From contig NZ_CP046453.1 of the NCBI RefSeq assembly GCF_009734405.1, positions 2,356,001-2,420,000 of the forward strand: 64,000 nt of DNA, given 5' to 3'. The stretch's first letter is position 1; every line of letters begins with the position of its first letter. Below, one piece after another: positions 61,904-64,000 of the stretch. The position numbers and the translations under genes were made by a program. The notes under the pieces were generated by a model. The model ran no database searches. It saw only the letters and a list, made by a program, of their open reading frames with translations, and had not been told where the DNA came from. Source of the DNA: Corynebacterium comes (GTDB lineage Bacteria > Actinomycetota > Actinomycetes > Mycobacteriales > Mycobacteriaceae).

Positions 61904-64000
61904 TTAGTGCTCCTTCGGAAACTGGGTGGTGTCGGTGTCACTCGGCGAGGCTATCTCATCAGCGCCCGTCACCGGCCGCTCGCTGTGCTCGTCCTGCTTT
62001 TCATGCCGTGCGACGCCCACGTCCCCCACGTTCTCGGGCTGTTCATGATCCGGCAGGCGGAATCCGATGACCTCGGTCGGGTTCTCCGGAGTTTCCGGAC
62101 GGGCGGGGGCGGACGGGGTTTCCCCGGCGCTGTAGTTCTTCATGCCCGGGTGCTCAGCACCAGCGGCATAAGGGTTGTCCTTCGGCGACCAACCCGGCAC
62201 GGTCCAGTCCGCCGGCGGCGGCGTGCCGCCGTAGCGCGGGGTGGGCACGGATTCCGGGGAGGGGGTCGCGGCGTCCGAATCCTCCGGTGTCTCCAGCGAC
62301 ACCCCCGCCACGGCGAGTTCAGTCTGACGCTTCTCCCGGGCCTTCCGGGTTGCCTCGAGGAGGGAGAAGCGCTTGGGCGGCTCCTCACCACGCTCGATGG
62401 CCAACTCCACCGGGGTCTTCACGGGTTCACGGCCGGCCTGACGCGGGAAGCGATCGTCCTGGCCCGGGAAGATCTCCAGGGCCTCACGCGGCTCGATGCC
62501 CTCGAAGAGGACCTCCAGGTCCGGTCGACGCAGGGTCTCCTTCTCCAGCAGTTTCTCCGCGAGAGTGTCAAGGTGATCGCGGTGCTCGGCGAGGATGTCG
62601 TAGGCCTGGCGGTGGGCGGCGTCGAGAAGCATGTGCAGCTCCTCGTCGATCCTGGCCGCGACGGCCGGCGAGTAATCCAGGGAGCCGCCGCCCGGGCGGC
62701 CGGAGAAGGGATCGCCCTGCTCCTCGCCGTACTTGACGGTGCCCAGGGACGGCGACATGCCGTATTCGGTGAGCATGGCGCGGGCGATCTTGGTGGCCTG
62801 CTCGATGTCGGCTGAGGCGCCGGTGGTCGGCTCGCCGAACACCAGCTCCTCAGCGGCGCGGCCACCCATGGCGAACACGAGACGGGCGAAGAGCTCGTCA
62901 CGGTTGTACATGCCGCGGTCGTCCTCCTGGGCGGTCATGGCGTGGCCGCCGGTGCGACCGCGGGCGAGGATGGTCACCTTGTACACGCGCTCGATGTCCT
63001 TGAGCGCCCATGCAGCCAGAGTGTGGCCGCCCTCGTGATAGGCGGTGACCTTCTTCTCCTTCTCGGAGATGATCTTGCCCTCGCGGCGCGGACCACCGAT
63101 GACGCGGTCGGTCGCCTCCTCGAGTGCATCCGCGGTGATCACGTTGCCGCCGATGCGGGCGGTGAGCAGGGCGGCCTCGTTGAGCACGTTGGCCAGATCC
63201 GCACCCGACATGCCGGCGGTGCGTTTGGCCAGGGACTTCAGGTCGGCGTCCGGCCCCAGCGGCTTGCCCTTGGAATGGACCTCGAGGATCTTCTCGCGGC
63301 CCTTGAGATCCGGGTTGGTCACCGGGATCTGACGGTCGAAACGACCCGGGCGCAGCAGCGCCGGGTCCAGGATGTCGGGGCGGTTCGTGGCGGCCATGAG
63401 GATGACGCCCTCGCGGTCGCCGAAGCCGTCCATCTCCACCAGCAGCTGGTTGAGGGTCTGCTCACGCTCGTCGTGTCCACCGCCGGTGCCGGAGCCACGG
63501 TGGCGACCGACGGCGTCGATCTCGTCCACGAAGATGATGCAGGGACTGTTCTCCTTGGCCTGCTTGAACAGGTCACGCACGCGGGAGGCGCCGACACCGA
63601 CGAACATCTCCACGAAGTCCGAACCGGAGATGGAGTAGAACGGCACCCCGGCCTCACCGGCGACGGCGCGGGCGAGCAGGGTCTTACCGGTGCCGGGCGG
63701 GCCGTAGAGCAGCACGCCGCGCGGGATCTTCGCGCCGAGGGCGTGGTAGCGGGTCGGATCCTGGAGGAAGTCCTTGATCTCCTCCAGTTCACTGACGGCC
63801 TCGTCCGCGCCGGCGACATCCGCGAAGGTGTTCGTCGGCATATCCTTGGTCAGCTCCTTGGCCTTGGAGCCGCCGAAACCGAACATGCCGCCGGACTGCA
63901 TGCGGGTGAGGAAGAAGAAGAGGAGGCCGAACAGCAGCAGCATGGGCAGCAGGAAGCTGAACATGCTCATGAGGAAGCTGTCCTGCGTGACCTCGGTGGT
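61904..64000 (-). CDS. ftsH: ATP-dependent zinc metalloprotease FtsH, N-terminus missing
   Basis: Membrane AAA protease; 699 codons are present, and the first TM and periplasmic part continue beyond the right edge. Visible: TM2 ([17 protein letters not shown]), Walker [11 protein letters not shown], Walker [13 protein letters not shown], the second region of homology ([20 protein letters not shown]), and the zinc site [12 protein letters not shown] (HExxH with GG, where HEAGH is usual). After about residue 500 follows a Pro/Glu-rich tail of about 170 residues, much longer than in E. coli FtsH. It heads the fol operon. Confidence 0.96.
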   Translation of the reverse strand, partial: TTEVTQDSFLMSMFSFLLPMLLLFGLLFFFLTRMQSGGMFGFGGSKAKELTKDMPTNTFADVAGADEAVSELEEIKDFLQDPTRYHALGAKIPRGVLLYGPPGTGKTLLARAVAGEAGVPFYSISGSDFVEMFVGVGASRVRDLFKQAKENSPCIIFVDEIDAVGRHRGSGTGGGHDEREQTLNQLLVEMDGFGDREGVILMAATNRPDILDPALLRPGRFDRQIPVTNPDLKGREKILEVHSKGKPLGPDADLKSLAKRTAGMSGADLANVLNEAALLTARIGGNVITADALEEATDRVIGGPRREGKIISEKEKKVTAYHEGGHTLAAWALKDIERVYKVTILARGRTGGHAMTAQEDDRGMYNRDELFARLVFAMGGRAAEELVFGEPTTGASADIEQATKIARAMLTEYGMSPSLGTVKYGEEQGDPFSGRPGGGSLDYSPAVAARIDEELHMLLDAAHRQAYDILAEHRDHLDTLAEKLLEKETLRRPDLEVLFEGIEPREALEIFPGQDDRFPRQAGREPVKTPVELAIERGEEPPKRFSLLEATRKAREKRQTELAVAGVSLETPEDSDAATPSPESVPTPRYGGTPPPADWTVPGWSPKDNPYAAGAEHPGMKNYSAGETPSAPARPETPENPTEVIGFRLPDHEQPENVGDVGVARHEKQDEHSERPVTGADEIASPSDTDTTQFPKEH

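Overview
The window is high-GC DNA that reads as a chromosome segment of a Corynebacterium. The protein families point there: a PhoP-like response regulator with its kinase, a meso-diaminopimelate dehydrogenase, ThrE, an IpsA-like LacI regulator next to otsAB, GuaB1 and the RlmB/CysS/CarD/RadA/DisA/MutY block. Much of the order matches what I recall of C. glutamicum (purD, phoSR, pqo, MFS/TetR, ddh, thrE, otsA, otsB, ipsA, carD, radA, disA, mutY, clpC, lysS, fol genes, ftsH) and of M. tuberculosis Rv3581c-Rv3610c. I recalled this synteny and did not compute it. At least 18 genes have a TANNNT -10 element ending 6-8 bases before the start codon with no Shine-Dalgarno sequence, the leaderless architecture common in this group.

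Layout. 1-2230: start of purD (cut by the window edge), divergent from a HIT protein, an alpha/beta hydrolase and a ferredoxin. 2389-3735: a solitary TrpB-like enzyme. 3757-8021: the phosphate two-component pair, a TipA-like MerR regulator and a divergent AAA ATPase. 8036-12671: a remnant of pyruvate:quinone oxidoreductase, a TetR-controlled efflux unit, an UMF1 transporter and a DinB protein. 12680-20125: ddh, then membrane and secreted accessory proteins and an MFS permease fused to CBS domains. 20687-28955: tRNA-Thr, thrE, a histone-like protein, the trehalose genes otsA and an otsB fused to a second domain, META lipoproteins, HdeD, the IpsA-like regulator and an esterase.

28952-39838: rlmB-cysS, nagB, carD-ispD-ispF, an LpqE-like lipoprotein, radA, disA, carbonic anhydrase, mutY and a 56-residue DUF4236 gene. 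39918-42143: a phosphate-binding lipoprotein coupled to a Na/Pi cotransporter. 42321-51179: clpC with a ClgR-type operator, guaB1, an MFS exporter, a DUF559 nuclease-like protein and lysS. 51246-56479: an SPFH/ribbon-helix-helix pair behind a direct-repeat operator, DUF456, flavohemoglobin and the secreted phosphatase PhoX. 56577-64000: a 51-bp near-perfect palindrome, then the minus-strand cluster ftsH-folE-folP-folB-folK-DUF3180-DUF6779-DUF2520-panC-like; ftsH is cut by the right edge.

There is no CRISPR array, rRNA, prophage or recognisable insertion sequence. The most unusual items are the OtsB fusion, a PanC-like protein that has lost its pantoate-binding motifs next to a DUF2520 protein without a glycine-rich loop, the binding-protein/NptA pair, the SPFH-RHH unit, and stop codons that double as the -10 box of the next gene.
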